Below, one piece after another: positions 26,869-35,670 of a DNA stretch of 64,000 nucleotides. Below the pieces are notes generated by a model. It saw only the letters and a program-made list of their open reading frames with translations. It was not told where the DNA came from and made no database searches. The stretch spans positions 1 through 64,000 of the forward strand of contig NZ_POQT01000026.1 of the NCBI RefSeq assembly GCF_002938435.1, in the 5' to 3' direction. Both the position numbers and the translations under genes were made by a program. The stretch's first letter is position 1. Every line of letters starts with the position of its first letter. Origin of the DNA: Blastococcus saxobsidens (GTDB lineage: Bacteria; Actinomycetota; Actinomycetes; Mycobacteriales; Geodermatophilaceae).

Positions 26869-27806
26869 CGCACCGGCTCCTGCTCGGTCGCGCCGCCGTC
26901 GGCCGCGGGCTCGTGGATGCTCGACGGCTGCGGCACCTGCATCCCCTGGCTCCGGAACGCCTGCACGACCCGGGCGCGGATGTCGCGGCCGACCTCGAAC
27001 TGCTTGCCCGGCAGCGTGCGGGCGACGACCCGCACGTTGACCTCGTCCAGGCCGAGCGTCTCCACGCCCATGACGGTGGGGGTGTCGAGCAGCAGCGGGC
27101 GCATGGCCGGGTCGCGGAACGCCTGCCGGCCCACCTCGCGGAGGATCTCGTTGGCCCGGTTCACGTCCACGCTGGTCGGCACCGGGACGTCGACGACGGC
27201 TCGCGCCCAGTCGCGGGACAGGTTGACGACCTTGACGATCTGCCCGTTCGGCACCGTCACCACCTCGCCGTCGGGCGAGCGGACCCGCGTCACCCGCAGC
27301 GTGACGTCCTCCACCGTGCCGGCCGCGGGGTCGCCACCGCCGACCACCTGGATGGAGACGACGTCACCGAAGCCGTACTGCCGCTCGGTGATGATGAAGA
27401 AGCCGGCCAGCACGTCGCCGACGATGCGCTGGGCGCCGAAGCCCAGGCCCACGCCGAGCACGGTGGCCGGCGCGACCAGGCCGGTGATCGGGACCCCGAT
27501 CCGGTCGAGGACGAAGAACACCGCGATCGAGTAGATGAGGACGATCGCCGCCCAGGTGAGGACCTGGGTGAGCGAGTGCCGGTGCTTGGCGGCCTCCGAG
27601 CGGACCAGCGCGTCGCCGCCGGTGGCGTTGCGGTCGATCCGGTCGGTGATCCGGGTGCCGGCCCACGAGACGAAGCGCGCCAGCAGCACGGACCCGACGA
27701 TGATCAGCACCACCTCGAGACCCCGGCCGGCCAGCCAGTCCAGCACGTCTCTCAATGCGGCCACGGGCGAAGCACTCCGATCGTCGGGGGAAGAGTCGAC
27801 CCCCAC
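26865..27806 (-). CDS. MscS-type mechanosensitive ion channel
   Basis: A 313-residue small-conductance mechanosensitive channel. Two N-terminal helices (about 27-45 and 80-105) are followed by the pore helix TM3, rich in Gly and Ala (GLVAPATVLGVGLGFGAQRIV), the beta domain with VPNGQIVKVVNLSRDW, and the cytoplasmic cage. These channels open on membrane tension during osmotic downshift. GTG at 27806 has GGGGAGG directly adjoining, which is too close, so the in-frame GTG at 27766 (VAALRDVLDW) may be the true start. It forms an operon with the Pro/Thr-rich membrane protein. Confidence 0.88.
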   Translation of the reverse strand: MGVDSSPDDRSASPVAALRDVLDWLAGRGLEVVLIIVGSVLLARFVSWAGTRITDRIDRNATGGDALVRSEAAKHRHSLTQVLTWAAIVLIYSIAVFFVLDRIGVPITGLVAPATVLGVGLGFGAQRIVGDVLAGFFIITERQYGFGDVVSIQVVGGGDPAAGTVEDVTLRVTRVRSPDGEVVTVPNGQIVKVVNLSRDWARAVVDVPVPTSVDVNRANEILREVGRQAFRDPAMRPLLLDTPTVMGVETLGLDEVNVRVVARTLPGKQFEVGRDIRARVVQAFRSQGMQVPQPSSIHEPAADGGATEQEPVR

Positions 27807-27864
27807 CCTCCCCGAAGCCCGCCGTCCGGTGCCAGTGGGACCCGCGGGTTCCGGGCGAGATGGG

Positions 27865-28674
27865 TCACGCCTGTGCGCGCGGCTCCACGAACAGCGACTG
27901 GCTGGACCGCCCGATCGGCCCGGCCTCGTCGAACAGCACCGCGAAGCACTGGGCTGCGCCGGTCCCGCCCAGCACCGTCCGGGCCGCCATCCCCAGCCAC
28001 TCGCCGCGGGGCGGGCGGTGCAGGGCCACGCCGAGGTCGACGTTGGCGAACGTCGCGGTGTTCCAGTCCAGCGCGGCGGAGATGCCGCTGGCCGCGTCGG
28101 TCATCACCAGCAGGTGCTGCAGCGGGGTCATCGGCTCGCCGGCCACGAGCTCCGAGCGGGTGCGCGTCCAGGCGGTGGCCGGGCCGGGCGCGTTGAAGCT
28201 GCCCTCGGCGAAGCGCCACTCCAGCGCGCGGTGGTAGGCGACGTCGGTGGTGAAGAAGGCCGGCACCTCGGGGCGGCTGCCCGCCGGTTCCAGCGGGGCG
28301 GGGTGCGGCTCGGCGTCCCGGGCGACGGCGGCCGCGGGGTCGTCGGCGCGGGTGCGCATCCGCCAGGCCGACAGCCGCATGAGCGGTCGCTCCCCGACCT
28401 CCAGCACGGTCTCCACCAGTTCCACCCGCCGGCCGGGGCGGACGACGGAGCCGCGCACCCGCACCGGCCCGACCGGGACCGGCCCGCAGATGTCGTAGGC
28501 CAGTCGGACCGTCTGCCCGCCCTCGATGCCACTGACCCGCTCGGCCTCGCGCAGCAGCAGCGCCGCCGGGGGGCCGGCGTGCTGGAGGGTGACGTCCCAC
28601 GGGCCGATGGTCAGCGGGGTGGCAGTGAACCCGCCGTCGTCGCCGGGCAGGTAGAGGGCGGTGGGCAACTCCAT
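27865..28674 (-). CDS. Acyl-CoA thioesterase-like double-hotdog protein
   Basis: A 269-residue protein with two hotdog halves, as in TesB-like thioesterases of the thioesterase-family (PF13622) type: ALYLPGDDGGFTATPLTIGP opens the first half and GPPAALLLREAERV is the first helix; the second half ends with the GTGAAQCFAVLFDEAGPIGR segment. Likely hydrolyses acyl-CoA, substrate unknown. ATG at 28674 has CAGACT (complement of 28681-28686) 6 bases upstream and no Shine-Dalgarno sequence, so it is probably leaderless. Confidence 0.83.
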   Translation of the reverse strand: MELPTALYLPGDDGGFTATPLTIGPWDVTLQHAGPPAALLLREAERVSGIEGGQTVRLAYDICGPVPVGPVRVRGSVVRPGRRVELVETVLEVGERPLMRLSAWRMRTRADDPAAAVARDAEPHPAPLEPAGSRPEVPAFFTTDVAYHRALEWRFAEGSFNAPGPATAWTRTRSELVAGEPMTPLQHLLVMTDAASGISAALDWNTATFANVDLGVALHRPPRGEWLGMAARTVLGGTGAAQCFAVLFDEAGPIGRSSQSLFVEPRAQA

Positions 28675-28696
28675 GCCCGCAGTCTGACGAGGTGGC

Positions 28697-29065
28697 TCAG
28701 TTCCCGGCCCGCCGGGTCTCCCGCACCGCGTACGCCGTCCAGCCGGCGGCGGCGACCGCCACCAGCGTCCAGATCCAGCGCTGCGCGGCCGTGGTGGACA
28801 GCAGCAGGAGCACCGACACCACGAACGTCGAGCCGGCCACGGGTGCGGAGCGGGCCAGCGTGCCCGCCGTGCCGGGCCCGGGGACGGCGACGAAGACGAC
28901 GAGGGCAGCGACCAGCAGGAAGGCGCACAGCGCGGCGAGGAACCCGGCGGTCACGCCGTACCGGTCGGGCAGGCCGACGGCACCCAGGCCGCCGAGGACG
29001 GCGCCCATGGCGAGGACCAGCAGCGTGCGGCGGCGACGGTCGGACCACGGCGGTCGATCCCTCAT
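28697..29065 (-). CDS. Small four-helix membrane protein, unknown function
   Basis: A 122-residue protein with a basic N-terminus (RDRPPWSDRRRR) and four predicted helices: about 14-32, 40-62, 78-92 and 96-112. No conserved catalytic motif is visible and I do not recognise the family. The ATG at 29065 is chosen over one at 29071 because AAAGG lies 6 bases upstream of it. It is immediately upstream of the thioesterase gene on the same strand (22 bases), but that gene has its own promoter-like hexamer. Confidence 0.7.
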   Translation of the reverse strand: MRDRPPWSDRRRRTLLVLAMGAVLGGLGAVGLPDRYGVTAGFLAALCAFLLVAALVVFVAVPGPGTAGTLARSAPVAGSTFVVSVLLLLSTTAAQRWIWTLVAVAAAGWTAYAVRETRRAGN

Positions 29066-29354
29066 GCGCATCCTTTCGCGGTGCGGCCCGTCCCTCCGTT
29101 GTAACTCGTTCGGCTACATAGATCCATGAGGTCGAGGCGCAGGCGCCCTCGGAGAGGCGTAAGCGCACGATTGCGGGCGCAGTGCCAGGCGCTGGCATCC
29201 CTCTTGTTCTCTTCTCTCACGAAGATCGACTAGGCGCCATGGCCTCGCGGCCCGACCTAGTAGGCCGTACAGTCGCCGACCGAAAGATCGACTTCGATCC
29301 GACGACGGCCGCCGCACCGACAGCTGATGACGGTGCGGACTGTGAGGACGTGAG

Positions 29355-29567
29355 ATGAGTCCACGCCTGCAATTCATGGTGTTCCTTGCCGGCTCGGTCG
29401 CCGCGGGAATCTTCGGGGTCGTCTGGGGCCTGCAGGCCGGGGGATGGCGAGGCACGGCTGTCGTCCTCATGGCCGTGGGTCTATTCGTGCTCCTTGCCGT
29501 ATTGCTCCTGGTCATGGCCCGGAAGGAGGGCTTCAAGAACCTGGGTGGTCCTGGGCCGGGGTCGTGA
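29355..29567 (+). CDS. Small two-helix membrane protein, low-GC orphan
   Basis: A 70-residue protein with two hydrophobic segments (about 7-25 and 33-54) and a short polar tail (RKEGFKNLGGPGPGS). GAGGAC five bases before the ATG supports the start. Codon use (CTT, GTA, TTG, CTA) and the leader before it are clearly less GC-rich than the neighbours, as in a recently acquired or orphan gene. Function unknown. The 289 bases before it contain no other supportable gene; those after it (29568-29754) also appear empty. Confidence 0.6.
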   Translation: MSPRLQFMVFLAGSVAAGIFGVVWGLQAGGWRGTAVVLMAVGLFVLLAVLLLVMARKEGFKNLGGPGPGS

Positions 29568-29766
29568 GAAGTGTCTGAGTGGGGGGTGGCGTGCTCGTAG
29601 CGGCGCACCGCCCGGCCGGAGATCGGAGTCATCCAGATGGCGGCGGCCCCAACTCCCGACATCTGTGGGTCGACCCGTCCATGTGGTCCTGCGCCGTCGT
29701 GTCGCTGTGGCCGGAGGGAACCGGCCGGTAGGCGGCTAGGTGACGGTTGCCCGCTACAGTGCCGCC

Positions 29767-30729
29767 GTGAGGTTCGCCGCTCGCCCCGGAATCGGATACG
29801 CGCTGACGCTGGCGGCCGCCGGGTTCTTCGCGATCAACGGCACCGTCTCCACGCTGGCGCTGGAGGCAGGCATCTCCGCGCCGCGGCTGACCGCGCTGCG
29901 CTGCACCGGTGCCGCCGTGGGCCTGCTCGCCGTCCTGCTGGTGGTGTCGCCGGGGCGGCTGCGGGTGAGCCGGCGGGAGGTGCCGCTGCTCGCGGTCCTC
30001 GGCGTCATCGGCATCGCCATGACCCAGTACCTGTTCTACGTGGCGATCAGCCGGCTGCCGGTGGGCATCGCGCTGGTGTTCGAGTTCACCGGGACGGTGC
30101 TCATCGCGCTGTACGTCTGGCTGGTCCGCCGCGAGCAGGTGCGCAGCCGGGTGTGGCTGGCGCTGGTGCTGTCGCTGTCGGGCCTGGCGCTGGTCACCGA
30201 GATCTGGACCGGTGGCGGATCGCTGGACGCGGTGGGCGTGGCGGCCGGGCTCGGGGCCGCCGTCGCCCTGGCGACCTACTACCTGATCGGCGAGCGGGGC
30301 ACGGTCACCCGCGACCCGGTGACGCTCACCTGCTGGGCGTTCGTCGCCGCGGCGGTGTTCTGGGCCGTGGCCGCGCCGTGGTGGCAGTTCGACGCCGAGG
30401 TGCTGGGCCGCCGCGTGCCGATCTCGATCGGCGCGCTGGAGCTGCCGCTGTGGGTGCTGGTCGCCTGGATCGCGGTGATGGGCGCGATCATGCCGTTCTG
30501 GTTGTCCATCGCGGCGCTGCGCCACCTGTCGCCCACGGCGGCCGGGCTGGTGGCCACGGCCGAGCCCGTGCTGGCCTCGATCGTGGCCTGGTTGTGGGTG
30601 GAGCAGGTGCTCGGCGGCTGGCAGATCCTCGGCGGCGCCGTCGTCCTCACCGGCATCCTGCTCGCCCAGACCGCCCGCACGGCACCGTCGTCGCCCGTGC
30701 CCGAGACCCCCGCTCCGCTCGCGACGTGA
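29767..30729 (+). CDS. EamA/DMT-family transporter (RhaT/RarD-like)
   Basis: A 320-residue drug/metabolite exporter with ten helices in two EamA repeats: the first starts GYALTLAAAGFFAINGTVST and contains AMTQYLFYVAISRLPVGIAL; the second contains AFVAAAVFWAVAAPWW and ALRHLSPTAAGLVATAEPV. The exported solute is unknown; amino acids or purines are common. GTG at 29767 follows TACAGT (29755-29760) by 6 bases with no Shine-Dalgarno sequence, so I prefer it over GTG at 29740. Confidence 0.88.
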   Translation: MRFAARPGIGYALTLAAAGFFAINGTVSTLALEAGISAPRLTALRCTGAAVGLLAVLLVVSPGRLRVSRREVPLLAVLGVIGIAMTQYLFYVAISRLPVGIALVFEFTGTVLIALYVWLVRREQVRSRVWLALVLSLSGLALVTEIWTGGGSLDAVGVAAGLGAAVALATYYLIGERGTVTRDPVTLTCWAFVAAAVFWAVAAPWWQFDAEVLGRRVPISIGALELPLWVLVAWIAVMGAIMPFWLSIAALRHLSPTAAGLVATAEPVLASIVAWLWVEQVLGGWQILGGAVVLTGILLAQTARTAPSSPVPETPAPLAT

Positions 30730-30756
30730 GCGGGGGTCCCCGGCCGGGGTCCTCCT

Positions 30757-31758
30757 TCAGGCGGTGACGTCCTCCGCCTGCTCGAGGTAGCCGGCCAGCT
30801 CCTCCATGTAGGCGGCCTGGGAGACGTAGTCCGGGCCGATGTACTTCCACGGGTGCAGTTGCCCGGCCCGGACGGCGGGGAGCGCGGCGGCGGTCGGCTG
30901 CGCAGCGATCTCCTCGGGCGTCATGCTGAACCGCAGCGAGTAGAGCAGCACGTCGCTCGGGAAGCCGGGCACCTCTTCCCAGCCCACGGGCTGCCAGAAG
31001 TAGTCCTCGCCGCCGGGGTCGACGAAGGTCACGCCCAGGTCGGCGTACATCTTCAGCTGCGGGTCGTCCTGCGCCTTGGCCATCCACCAGCCGTCGGCCT
31101 GGGTGGCGAACACCGGCAGCACGCTGACGCCGCTCGACGCGGCCTCGGCGAGCGTCTCGGAGGCGGCCTCGAAGTCGGCGCGCGCCTCGGCGACCTCGCC
31201 GCCGTCGGTGTCCACGCCCAGCGCCTCGGCCAGCTCCAGGACCCGCTCGATCACGTCGGCGGCCGAGCCGGTGTAGGCGATGCGGATGATCGGCGCGATC
31301 TCGGCGACCTGCGCCTCGTGGTCGAGGTCGTCGAAGCCGTACCCCTCCTTGCCCTCGGGGATCTCGCCGGAGGAGTCGTCGGGGTAGATCGTCGCCACGA
31401 TGACGTCGGGGTCCGCGGCGGCCAGCGCCTCCAGGTCGATCTCGCCGTAGGCCGAGCCGACGATCGCGACGTCGCCGAGGTCGCGGCCCTCGAAGGCGAC
31501 GTCGTCCTCGGCCGACGTCTGGCCGAACGTGGCGACCGGCTCGATGCCGTAGTTCCACAGGGACGCGGTGAGGTCGTTGAGGCCGGCGATCCGCTCGGGC
31601 GCCTCGTCGAGCCTGACGGTCCGGCCCGTGTCGTCGGTGAACTCCCAGCCGCCCTCGGCGGCGGGCTCCGTGCCGGCGGCGGCGCCGCAGGCGGTCAGGC
31701 CGGCGGTCAGGCCCAGGGCGAGCAGGCCGCGGCGAAGACGGCGAGACGTGCGGTGCAA
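30757..31758 (-). CDS. Iron-siderophore ABC transporter substrate-binding lipoprotein
   Basis: A 333-residue lipoprotein: basic leader (HRTSRRLRR), hydrophobic core, lipobox GLTAC. The body is a FepB/FhuD-type periplasmic binding fold (TGRTVRLDEAPERIAGLND, DPDVIVATIYPDD, LGVTFVDPGG). It should capture a ferric siderophore for the permeases encoded upstream on the same strand. I favour the TTG start at 31758, with GAGGGAG 5 bases before it, over ATG at 31785 or GTG at 31800, which lack that spacing. A DtxR/IdeR box lies about 45 bases upstream (31804-31822), so it has its own iron-repressed promoter. Confidence 0.88.
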   Translation of the reverse strand: MHRTSRRLRRGLLALGLTAGLTACGAAAGTEPAAEGGWEFTDDTGRTVRLDEAPERIAGLNDLTASLWNYGIEPVATFGQTSAEDDVAFEGRDLGDVAIVGSAYGEIDLEALAAADPDVIVATIYPDDSSGEIPEGKEGYGFDDLDHEAQVAEIAPIIRIAYTGSAADVIERVLELAEALGVDTDGGEVAEARADFEAASETLAEAASSGVSVLPVFATQADGWWMAKAQDDPQLKMYADLGVTFVDPGGEDYFWQPVGWEEVPGFPSDVLLYSLRFSMTPEEIAAQPTAAALPAVRAGQLHPWKYIGPDYVSQAAYMEELAGYLEQAEDVTA

Positions 31759-31803
31759 CGGAACTCCCTCGGTGCGGGGATGCATGATCATCCCGATCAC
31801 GAG

Positions 31804-31822
31804 GAAGGTTAGCCTGACCTAA
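31804..31822 (-). promoter_or_regulatory. DtxR/IdeR iron box before the siderophore-binding protein gene
   Basis: The minus strand reads TTAGGTCAGGCTAACCTTC, which matches the 19-base DtxR/IdeR consensus (TTAGGTTAGGCTAACCTAA) at 16 of 19 positions. It lies just upstream of the binding-protein gene and 19 bases from the stop of the ATPase gene. Iron-loaded repressor binding here would shut the promoter when iron is plentiful. Confidence 0.8.
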
Positions 31823-31840
31823 CCTGGTGCCGGCAGAGGG

Positions 31841-32623
31841 TCAGCGCAGCCGGCGCACCGGGACGACCATGGGCGTGCCGGCCACCGGGTCGGGCAGCAC
31901 CCGCGCCTCCAGGTCGAAGACGTCCGCGAGCAGCTGCTCGGTGAGCACCTCCTCCGGTGTCCCGGACGCCACCAGGGCGCCGTCCTTCATGGCCACCAGA
32001 CGCTTGGCGTACCGCGCCGCCAGGTTCAGGTCGTGCAGCACCACGACGACGGTGCGGCCGCGTTCGGCGTGCAGCCGGCCGACCAGCTCCAGGACGTCGA
32101 TCTGGTGCGACAGGTCCAGGTAGGTCGTGGGCTCGTCGAGCAGCAGCAGGTCGGTGCCCTGGGCCAGCGCCATGGAGATCCAAGCCCGCTGTCGCTGCCC
32201 GCCGGAGAGCGCGTCGACCGGCCGCTCGGCGAGGTCAGCCATGTCGGTCCAGCTCAGGGCCTCGGTGACCACCGCCTCGTCGTCCCGGGACCACTGGCGC
32301 AGCCAGCTCTGGTGCGGGTGCCGCCCCCGGGCCACCAGGTCGCCCACGGTCAGCCCCTCCGGGGCCACCGGGGCCTGCGGCAGCAGCCCCAGCACCTTGG
32401 CCACCTCGCGGGTGGGGGTGCGGGCGATCGAGCGGCCGTCGAGCAGCACCTGGCCGGCGGCCGGGCGCAGCAGCCGGCCGAGCGCGCGCAGCAGCGTGGA
32501 CTTGCCGCAGCCGTTCGGGCCGACGATCGCGGTGAACGAGCCCTCGGTGAGCTCCAGGTCGAGGTCGTCGACCACCACGCGGTCGTCGTAGGCCAGCCGC
32601 ACGTGCTCGGCGGCCAGCCGCAC
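31841..32623 (-). CDS. Iron-siderophore ABC transporter ATP-binding protein
   Basis: A 260-residue FecE/FhuC-type ATPase. Walker A is [12 protein letters not shown], the Q-loop is LGLLPQAPV, the signature is [15 protein letters not shown] and Walker B is [13 protein letters not shown], with H-loop VVVLHDLN. The reading frame stays open upstream to overlap the permease gene but offers no ATG; the GTG at 32623 gives a normal family length, though no Shine-Dalgarno sequence precedes it. A rarer start nearer the permease stop (32683), next to GAGGA, is possible and would suit translational coupling. Powers ferric-siderophore uptake. Confidence 0.87.
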   Translation of the reverse strand: MRLAAEHVRLAYDDRVVVDDLDLELTEGSFTAIVGPNGCGKSTLLRALGRLLRPAAGQVLLDGRSIARTPTREVAKVLGLLPQAPVAPEGLTVGDLVARGRHPHQSWLRQWSRDDEAVVTEALSWTDMADLAERPVDALSGGQRQRAWISMALAQGTDLLLLDEPTTYLDLSHQIDVLELVGRLHAERGRTVVVVLHDLNLAARYAKRLVAMKDGALVASGTPEEVLTEQLLADVFDLEARVLPDPVAGTPMVVPVRRLR

Positions 32624-32682
32624 CGGCGCCGTCGGGGCGGGGTCGCCGGTGCGCTGCAGCTCGGGGTGGATGTCGATCGTCC

Positions 32683-33780
32683 TCAGGTGAACCGCCGCCT
32701 TCCGCGGACCAGGAGCCAGAGCAGGTAGGGCGCGCCGATGGCGGCGGTGAGGATGCCGACCGGCAGCGCCTCGGGGAGCACGGTGCGGGTGACCAGGTCG
32801 GCACCCACGACGAGCAGCGCGCCGAGCAGCCCGGAGGCCAGCAGCGGCGGACGGGCGCCCCCGGTGAGCCGCACCGCGATCTGCGGGACGATCAGCGAGA
32901 CGAAGGCGATCGGCCCGGCGGCGGAGACGGCGAACGCGACCAGCCCCACGGCGAGCAGCACGACGGCGGTCTGCGTGGGCGCCAGCCGTACGCCCAGCCC
33001 GCGCGCGGTGTCGTCGCCGAACTGCAGCACGGCCAGCAGCCGGCTCGTGGCCAGCGCGGCCGGCAGCAGCACCACCAGGGCCAGGGCCAGCGGCAGCGCG
33101 TCGTCCCAGGTCCGGGCGTTGAGCGAGCCGGTGATCCACACGTAGGCCGACGCCGCGTCGTAGATCTCGGCGTTGGTGAGCAGCCAGTCGGTGAGCGCGG
33201 TGCCCATCGCCCACAGCGCGATGCCGACCAGCACCAGCCGGTACCCGTCGATGCCCGCGCGCCAGGTGAGCAGGAACAGCAGGAACCCGGTGGTCAGCGC
33301 CCCGAGCAGCGCGGCCAGCGGGATGCCGAGCCCGCCCAGGACCGCCCCCGCCGACGTGCCCCCGGACAGCACGATCGCCGCCACGGCCCCGGCCGAGGCG
33401 CCGGTCGTGATGCCGAGGGTGTCGGGGGAGGCGAGCGGGTTGCGGGCGAAGGTCTGGAACAGCGCGCCGGCCATGCCCAGCGCCAGACCCACCAGCACCC
33501 CGACGACGACCCGCGGGGCGCGCAGCTCGAGGACGATGAACTCCTGCGGACCCTCGCCCAGCCCGGCCAGCGTGCGCAGCACGTCGACGACGCCGATGGG
33601 GAAGTCGCCGCGGCCCATGCTGACCGCCGACACCAGCACCAGCGCGATGAGCGCCACGAGCGGGACGGCGAGGTCGCGCCAGCGGACCACCCCGGAGACG
33701 CGCCCGAGCCGCACGACCCGCCCGCTGCGGACCGGCGGTGCCTGTGCCTCCGGTGCGTGGACCGGCGCCGCGACGCTCAC
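32683..33780 (-). CDS. Iron-siderophore ABC transporter permease 2 (FecCD family)
   Basis: A 365-residue FecCD-type permease with about ten helices and the hallmark sequences [37 protein letters not shown] and [19 protein letters not shown] (the last forms the contact with the ATPase). It forms a heterodimeric channel with permease 1. GTG start at 33780 overlaps the permease 1 stop by 4 bases. Confidence 0.92.
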   Translation of the reverse strand: MSVAAPVHAPEAQAPPVRSGRVVRLGRVSGVVRWRDLAVPLVALIALVLVSAVSMGRGDFPIGVVDVLRTLAGLGEGPQEFIVLELRAPRVVVGVLVGLALGMAGALFQTFARNPLASPDTLGITTGASAGAVAAIVLSGGTSAGAVLGGLGIPLAALLGALTTGFLLFLLTWRAGIDGYRLVLVGIALWAMGTALTDWLLTNAEIYDAASAYVWITGSLNARTWDDALPLALALVVLLPAALATSRLLAVLQFGDDTARGLGVRLAPTQTAVVLLAVGLVAFAVSAAGPIAFVSLIVPQIAVRLTGGARPPLLASGLLGALLVVGADLVTRTVLPEALPVGILTAAIGAPYLLWLLVRGRRRFT

Positions 33781-34832
33781 AGCCCGGCCGCCTTGCGCCG
33801 GCGCACCAGCGCGATGAAGAACGGCGCGCCGATCAGCGCGAGCACGATGCCCACCTGCAGCTCCGCGGGCCGGGCGACGATCCGGCCGATCACGTCGGCG
33901 GCCAGCAGCAGCGCCGCGCCGAGCAGGGCCGAGCCGGGCAGCAGCCAGCGGTGGTCAGGGCCGGTCAGCGCCCGCACCACGTGCGGCACGACCAGGCCGA
34001 CGAAGGCGATCGGGCCGCAGGCCGCGGTGGCCGCGCCGGCGAGCAGGGTGATCGCGGCCAGCCCGACCGCCCGGGCGAGCCAGATGCGCTGACCGAGGCC
34101 GCGGGCGACGTCCTCACCGAGGCCGAGCAGGTTGAGCGCCGGCGCGTTGACCAGCGCCAGCACCACGCCGACGGCGATGAACGGGGCGACCTGCCAGGCG
34201 ACGTCGGCGCCGCGACCGGCGAGCGAGCCGACGACCCAGAACCGGAAGCTGTCCAGGGTCTGCTGGTCGCTGACCAGGATCGCCCGGACGAGGGCGTACA
34301 TCAGCGCGGACAGCGCCGCGCCGGCCAGCGCCAGCGTCAGCGGGGTGGCGCCGCCGCGGCCGGCCGAGCCGATGGCGTAGACGAGCACGGTGCCGGCCAG
34401 CGCGCCGGCGAAGGCGAACCAGACGTAGCCGGCCGGGCTGGTCAGCCCCAGCAGCGAGATGGCCAGGACGACGGCCAGGCTGGCGCCCGCGGTGACGCCG
34501 AGCAGCCCCGGATCGCCGAGCGGGTTGCGGGTGTGGCCCTGCATGAGCGCCCCGGCCAGGCCGAGCGCCAGACCGACCATCAGGCCGAGCGCGGTGCGCG
34601 GCACCCGCAGCTGCCGGACGACGACGGCGTCGTCGGTGGTCAGCGCGGAGTCGAGGAGCGAGCCCCAGACGTCGCCGAGCCCGATGGACCGCGTGCCGAC
34701 GGCGATGCTCGCCAGCGCGGCGGCTCCCACCAGCGCGAGCAGCAGCAGGAGCGTGCCCAGCCGCCGGGCGCGCAGCGGGCGCGCCGGCGTGCGCGCCGCG
34801 TCCCGGGCCGGGACGTCGACCGTGGTGGCCAC
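33777..34832 (-). CDS. Iron-siderophore ABC transporter permease 1 (FecCD family)
   Basis: A 351-residue FecCD-type permease, first gene of the uptake operon. Family landmarks are [40 protein letters not shown] and [22 protein letters not shown] start at 34832. A DtxR/IdeR box lies 26 bases upstream, so permease 1, permease 2 and the ATPase should be iron-repressed together. The solute-binding gene is at the far end of the cluster behind a second box. Confidence 0.92.
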   Translation of the reverse strand: MATTVDVPARDAARTPARPLRARRLGTLLLLLALVGAAALASIAVGTRSIGLGDVWGSLLDSALTTDDAVVVRQLRVPRTALGLMVGLALGLAGALMQGHTRNPLGDPGLLGVTAGASLAVVLAISLLGLTSPAGYVWFAFAGALAGTVLVYAIGSAGRGGATPLTLALAGAALSALMYALVRAILVSDQQTLDSFRFWVVGSLAGRGADVAWQVAPFIAVGVVLALVNAPALNLLGLGEDVARGLGQRIWLARAVGLAAITLLAGAATAACGPIAFVGLVVPHVVRALTGPDHRWLLPGSALLGAALLLAADVIGRIVARPAELQVGIVLALIGAPFFIALVRRRKAAGL

Positions 34833-34857
34833 GAGCAGCTCCCGGGACGGCGGTTGA

Positions 34858-34876
34858 TCAGATAAGGCTTACCTTA
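34858..34876 (-). promoter_or_regulatory. DtxR/IdeR iron box before the siderophore permease operon
   Basis: The minus strand reads TAAGGTAAGCCTTATCTGA, matching the degenerate 19-base DtxR/IdeR consensus (TWAGGTWAGSCTWACCTWA) at 17 positions, 26 bases before the first permease gene. It is placed between that gene and the stop of the nitroreductase-like gene upstream, so it should act on the transporter operon. Confidence 0.8.
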
Positions 34877-34908
34877 TCTCGCCGCGGCGGAGGTGCCCAC
34901 CGGCGCCG

Positions 34909-35628
34909 TCACTTCTTCTGCCGCCGGCTGCCGCCGTGCCAGTCCTCCTCGACGCTGCCCTCGTCGGGTCGCCAGCCGAACCCGACCAGCTGCGGCCGCT
35001 CGCGGAGGCTGCGCTTGAGCTCGGCGAAGCCCGGGAACGAGGCCAGCCCGATGACGTGGTCCCACAGCGCGACGGCCTCCTCCTCGGCGGGCAGCCGGCT
35101 GATGACCGGGCCGAAGAACGCCACCCCCTCCGGCGGCTGGAACTGCAGGATCGGCGTGCCCACGTCCTTGCCGGTCAGCGACAGCGCCTCGTCGGTCTCC
35201 GCCTGGATCTGCGCGTCCCACGAGTCGTCGTCCAGGGCCGCGGCCAGGTCGATGGGCAGGCCGAGCCCGGCGAGGACCGGCTCGGCGAAATCGCGGGTGC
35301 CGCGGCGGCTCTCGTCGCCCGGCGCGTTCGGCGTCTCGAACACCTGCCCGCCGAGCGCCTCGTACAGCCGGGCGACGGCGTCCGGACCGTGCTCGGCGCG
35401 GGTGCGGGCGGCCAGGCGCAGCAGCCGGAGCCCCGAGGTGTGCCCGGCCTCGTACTCGGGCGGGAAGTGCGAGGCGTAGTCGACGTGCGCGTTGAGCAGC
35501 CGCAGCGAGATGAACCGCCACTCCACCGCGTACTCCCGCTGCGCGGCCACCATCCGGACCCACTTGCTGGTCATCCAGGCGAACGGGCACACGGGGTCGA
35601 ACCAGAAGCGGAGATCGGCGTCGCTCAT
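34909..35628 (-). CDS. DsbA-family protein, mycothiol-dependent nitroreductase (Rv2466c)-like, CPFA variant
   Basis: A 239-residue thioredoxin-fold protein with the helical insert of the DsbA/FrnE class. The N-terminal FWFDPVCPFAWMTSKW matches Mycobacterium tuberculosis Rv2466c (FWFDPLCPWCW), and VAFFGPVISRLP matches its later cis-Pro region. Rv2466c has a CPWC active site; here it is Cys14-Pro-Phe-Ala17, so the resolving cysteine is missing. A monothiol mechanism through mycothiol is possible, or the activity differs. ATG at 35628 has TACCGT (complement of 35635-35640) 6 bases upstream, a leaderless layout. Confidence 0.87.
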   Translation of the reverse strand: MSDADLRFWFDPVCPFAWMTSKWVRMVAAQREYAVEWRFISLRLLNAHVDYASHFPPEYEAGHTSGLRLLRLAARTRAEHGPDAVARLYEALGGQVFETPNAPGDESRRGTRDFAEPVLAGLGLPIDLAAALDDDSWDAQIQAETDEALSLTGKDVGTPILQFQPPEGVAFFGPVISRLPAEEEAVALWDHVIGLASFPGFAELKRSLRERPQLVGFGWRPDEGSVEEDWHGGSRRQKK

Positions 35629-35670
35629 GGCCCGACGGTAGGGGGCGCGCCGGGTCCGCGCCGGACGACG

